A DNA stretch of 7,610 nt from positions 1 to 7,610 of the forward strand of contig CAZXWJ010000211.1 of NCBI GenBank assembly GCA_964644375.1, given 5' to 3'. A program made the translations under genes and the position numbers. The notes under the pieces are model-generated. The model was given only the letters and a program-made list of their open reading frames with translations. It searched no databases and was not told the origin of the DNA. Position 1 is the first letter of the stretch; each line of letters starts with the position of its first letter. The stretch is from CAYNYM01 sp964644375. Its GTDB lineage: Bacteria; Desulfobacterota; DSM-4660; Desulfatiglandales; HGW-15. Shown here piece after piece: positions 5,080 through 7,610 of the stretch.

Positions 5080-6804
5080 ATGGCATTGGATGTCACGATC
5101 CGAATCGGCGGCCGTGCAGGTCAGGGGATGCAGTCCATCGGGCTGATTCTGGGCAAGATCTTTACTCGGCACGGATACTATGTCTTCATCCGTCAGGACG
5201 TGGAGTCCCGGATCCGGGGGGGTCACAATTTTGTCCAGCTCCGCATCAAGGACGAACCTGTTTATGTTCACAGTGATAAGGTGGATCTTCTGATCGCCCT
5301 GGACAAGGGCTCCATGGATCGGGATCAACCTGACCTGGCCCCGGACGATATCATGATCTTTGACGTACAGGAAAAGGGATTTACATCGGACAACCCCGCC
5401 CGCCTTCCCGTTCCCATGGAACAATTGGCCCTGGAGGTGGGAAAGAACAAGATCATGGCCAACTCGGTCGCCACCGGAGCGGCACTGGCCCTGCTGGGGT
5501 TCGATCTTCAGCCCCTCCTCGATCGCCTGGACGAGGAATTCTCGGCCAAGGGCCCGGAGATCGTCGAAAAAAACCGAAACTGTGTCATTTCAGGATACCG
5601 ATACATTCAAAACCATTTCAAGGGATCTTTTTCAAAAAAGATCCCGCCCGCACCTTTTAAAAAAGAAAAACTGCTGCTGACGGGAAGCCAGGCCATGGCG
5701 CTGGGCGCCGTCTGTTCCGGATTGAAATTCTATAGCGGTTATCCCATGTCCCCTTCCACGTCCATTATGGAGGTCGTGGCATCCCTCGGCACGAAACATG
5801 ACATCATCGTCGAGCCTGCCGAAGATGAAATCGCGGCCATCAATATGGTGCTCGGGGCGTCCTTTGCAGGGGTCCGTGCCATGACGGCCACCTCGGGAGG
5901 GGGTTTCTGCCTGATGGTGGAGGGCCTGGGGCTGGCTGGCATGACCGAGACACCTGCCGTGATCGTCGTTGCCCAGCGGGCGGGTCCCTCGACAGGGCTG
6001 CCCACCAGGACCGAACAGGCGGACCTCGATTTCGTGATCCACGCCTCCCATGGTGAGTTCCCGAGGGCGGTTTTTGCGCCCGGCCATGCGGAGCAGGCCT
6101 TTTACACCATGGCCAGGGCCTTCAATCTGGCCGATCGATTCCAGAGCCCGGTGATCGTTCTGGGAGATCAGCATCTAAACGATTCCTATTTCACGGTGGA
6201 TCACCTGGACATGGGGCGTATGACGATCGATCGGGGCAAAATCGTCCAGGGAAAAGACATGGCATCTCCCCTGGAATACAAAAGGTATGCGTGGGATGAG
6301 TCGGGCATCTCGCCCAGGATCCTGCCCGGGCAGGGGAAGGCTGTCCTGTATGCCGACAGCGACGAGCACAACGAGGCCGGGCATATCACGGAGAGCGCAA
6401 TGGTGCGAAAAGGCATGGTGGTCAAACGCTTGCGAAAATTCGAGGGACTCCGGCGGGATATGGGTCCGCCGGAGATCCATGCCGAACCGGATGCCGATCT
6501 CGTGCTTCTAGGCTGGGGTAGCACCTACGGGGCCTTGATGGAGGCCGCGAATATCCTGACTCAAAATGGCCTCAAGACCGAGGTATGGCATTTTTGCGAC
6601 CTCTTTCCCTTTCCCGATGCCGATCTTTTGGCCCAACTTTCCCAAAAGACGCGGATCATTTCCGTGGAGAACAACAGCACGGGCCAGTTTGCCAGGCTAT
6701 TTTCCGGACAAGGCGGCATCCCGATCGACCACCAGGTGTTCAAATTCGATGGGAGGCCCTTTTCTCCCAGGGATGTCGTCACCCGTGTCCACAGGTCCCT
6801 TTAA
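5080..6804 (+). CDS. korA: 2-oxoacid:ferredoxin oxidoreductase, fused gamma-alpha subunit (KorA type)
   Basis: A 574-residue fusion of the gamma and alpha domains of a 2-oxoglutarate:ferredoxin oxidoreductase-like enzyme, as in two-subunit OFORs. The gamma domain is about residues 3-180 (DVTIRIGGRAGQGMQSIG, then DVESRIRGGHNFVQLRI). The alpha domain begins near 198 with GSQAMALGA, YSGYPMSPSTSIME (218-231), MTATSGGGFCLMVEG (268-282), GPSTGLPTRTEQADLDF (302-318) and the C-terminal ISVENNSTGQFARL (527-540). ATG 5080 is chosen because AAAGGAG lies five nt upstream and the protein then begins directly with the gamma-domain strand. An in-frame ATG at 5020 would add 20 atypical residues without a good ribosome site. 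korB follows after 10 nt. The complex would convert a 2-oxoacid plus CoA to acyl-CoA and CO2 and reduce ferredoxin, in the cytoplasm. The exact 2-oxoacid is inferred from family resemblance. The interdomain linker (181-198) is encoded by a palindromic repeat. Confidence 0.93.
   Translation: MALDVTIRIGGRAGQGMQSIGLILGKIFTRHGYYVFIRQDVESRIRGGHNFVQLRIKDEPVYVHSDKVDLLIALDKGSMDRDQPDLAPDDIMIFDVQEKGFTSDNPARLPVPMEQLALEVGKNKIMANSVATGAALALLGFDLQPLLDRLDEEFSAKGPEIVEKNRNCVISGYRYIQNHFKGSFSKKIPPAPFKKEKLLLTGSQAMALGAVCSGLKFYSGYPMSPSTSIMEVVASLGTKHDIIVEPAEDEIAAINMVLGASFAGVRAMTATSGGGFCLMVEGLGLAGMTETPAVIVVAQRAGPSTGLPTRTEQADLDFVIHASHGEFPRAVFAPGHAEQAFYTMARAFNLADRFQSPVIVLGDQHLNDSYFTVDHLDMGRMTIDRGKIVQGKDMASPLEYKRYAWDESGISPRILPGQGKAVLYADSDEHNEAGHITESAMVRKGMVVKRLRKFEGLRRDMGPPEIHAEPDADLVLLGWGSTYGALMEAANILTQNGLKTEVWHFCDLFPFPDADLLAQLSQKTRIISVENNSTGQFARLFSGQGGIPIDHQVFKFDGRPFSPRDVVTRVHRSL
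5622..5645. repeat. Perfect palindrome in the korA interdomain linker
   Basis: GGGATCTTTTT (5622-5632) and AAAAAGATCCC (5635-5645) are exact reverse complements separated by CA. The palindrome and the following A/C-rich bases encode KGSFSKKIPPAPFKKEK, a peptide like those produced when dispersed IPPxPFxKGG-type palindromic repeats are translated in other bacteria. It falls precisely between the gamma and alpha domains, where an insertion would be tolerated. Confidence 0.7.
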
Positions 6805-6810
6805 GGAGGA
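6803..6810 (+). promoter_or_regulatory. korB ribosome site overlapping the korA stop
   Basis: AAGGAGGA overlaps the korA TAA (6802-6804) and lies 4 nt before ATG 6815. This near-perfect site and the 10-nt gap imply tight coupling of the two subunits. Confidence 0.7.
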
Positions 6811-6814
6811 AAAA

Positions 6815-7610
6815 ATGGTTACTTTAGATGACTATTACAGCGATGATCCCGTGGCCTGGTGCCCGGGCTGCGGCAATCACTCCATTCTTGAAGCGCTCAA
6901 GCAGGCCCTCGTCGATTCAGGCAGAAATCCCCATGAAACCGTCATCGTTTCCGGCATCGGCCAGGCCTCGAAAGCACCCCATTATCTTCGCTGCAACGCC
7001 TTCAACGGCCTCCACGGACGGGCCCTTCCGGTAGCGACCGGCATTAAACTGGCCAACCACGGGCTCACGGTTCTGGCCGAGGGCGGAGACGGGGACGGAT
7101 ACACGGAGGGCGGCAACCATTTTATCCATGCCATGCGCCGGAATGTAGACATCACCTACCTGGTCCACAACAATCAGGTCTACGGGCTTACCAAGGGGCA
7201 GACCTCGCCCACCAGCGATCTGGGGTATGTCTCCAAAACCACCCCCATGGGATCTTTTTCTCCTCCCTTGAATCCACTGCTCCTGGCGATTTCCATGAAC
7301 TGCACTTTCGTGGCCCGGGGCTTCTCCGGGGAACCGGAGCACCTGGCCAGCCTGATCCTTGAAGGGATCCAGCACAGGGGTTTTTCGTTCATCGACATCC
7401 TTCAGAACTGCGTTTCTTTCAACAAGGTCAACACCTTTCAATGGTACAAGAGCCGGGTTTACGACATCAAAGATGATCCGTCGTACGATCCTCGGGACGT
7501 GGGGCCGGCCTTCCAGAGGGCGCAGGAATGGGGAGAAAGAATTCCCATCGGGGTCATCTATCGGACGGACAGGCCGGCCCTGGATGAAAAACAGCCCGTG
7601 ATCAGGGACA
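6815..7610 (+). CDS. korB: 2-oxoacid:ferredoxin oxidoreductase beta subunit (KorB type), 3' end outside window
   Basis: The first 265 codons of the thiamine-diphosphate and iron-sulfur subunit; relatives are a few dozen residues longer. ATG 6815 follows an AAGGAGGA site. WCPGCGNH (residues 15-22) gives cluster cysteines C16 and C19. GGDGDGYTEGGNHFIHAMRRN (90-110) and HNNQVYGLTKGQTSPTS (118-134) form the ThDP/Mg and substrate-binding region. NPLLLAISMNCTFVARGF (153-170) and FIDILQNCVSFN (192-203) match the Sulfolobus OFOR beta subunit, with C199 at its fourth ligand. The third ligand, in SGIGC of the family, is glutamine here (SGIGQAS, Q50); C60 (HYLRCNAF) is the nearest alternative. The subunit should carry out decarboxylation and pass electrons to ferredoxin together with KorA. 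The reading frame is open to the last base, with no sign of decay. Confidence 0.93.
   Translation, partial: MVTLDDYYSDDPVAWCPGCGNHSILEALKQALVDSGRNPHETVIVSGIGQASKAPHYLRCNAFNGLHGRALPVATGIKLANHGLTVLAEGGDGDGYTEGGNHFIHAMRRNVDITYLVHNNQVYGLTKGQTSPTSDLGYVSKTTPMGSFSPPLNPLLLAISMNCTFVARGFSGEPEHLASLILEGIQHRGFSFIDILQNCVSFNKVNTFQWYKSRVYDIKDDPSYDPRDVGPAFQRAQEWGERIPIGVIYRTDRPALDEKQPVIRD

Noticed and set aside
5632..6174. Minus-strand open frame of 180 codons inside korA
   Set aside because: It mirrors a well-conserved coding region; no family motifs or credible ribosome site were seen.

Overview
The window looks like chromosomal DNA from an anaerobic proteobacterium, most likely of the former Deltaproteobacteria (Desulfobacterota). 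This is inferred from the two-subunit ferredoxin-dependent 2-oxoacid oxidoreductase, moderate to high GC, strong AGGAGG-type ribosome sites and a palindromic repeat that has entered coding sequence. No rRNA, tRNA, CRISPR array or complete insertion sequence is visible.

Layout from left to right. (1) 34-1341 (+) is an AAA-type ATPase with a C-terminal DUF4143 domain. (2) 1342-1515 is a convergent intergenic gap holding a nested inverted repeat of about 89 nt (1371-1459). (3) 3228-1516 (-) is a two-gene block: a fosmidomycin-resistance-type MFS exporter followed 69 nt later by a GNAT acetyltransferase. (4) 3229-3504 is a divergent control region with a near-consensus sigma70 promoter, a small inverted repeat and a terminator-like hairpin just before the next gene. 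(5) 3505-4305 (+) is a GC-rich DapB-family reductase that lacks the usual catalytic histidines and is flanked by an imperfect direct repeat. (6) 4292-4701 (-) is a decayed VapC-like PIN-domain gene that has lost its N-terminal catalytic aspartate and is probably frameshifted near its end. (7) 4717-4962 holds a promoter, CAAAAT/ATTTTG inverted repeats and a 28-codon membrane micro-ORF. (8) 5080-6804 and 6815-7610 (+) are korA (gamma-alpha fusion) and korB (beta, cut by the window end).

The best-supported functional unit is korAB. It should oxidatively decarboxylate a 2-oxoacid such as 2-oxoglutarate with CoA and ferredoxin, or run the reverse reaction in carbon fixation. Its beta subunit has Gln where the third [4Fe-4S] cysteine is expected. 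The alpha subunit carries a perfect 11-bp-arm palindrome exactly in the interdomain linker. The MFS and GNAT genes may form a small export or modification module. The ATPase, the broken PIN gene and the repeats give the left and middle parts an accessory, turnover-prone character. I found no complete new system; the most unusual items are the KorB ligand substitution, the translated palindrome in korA, the His-less DapB homologue and the leader or small-RNA candidate at 3300-3485.
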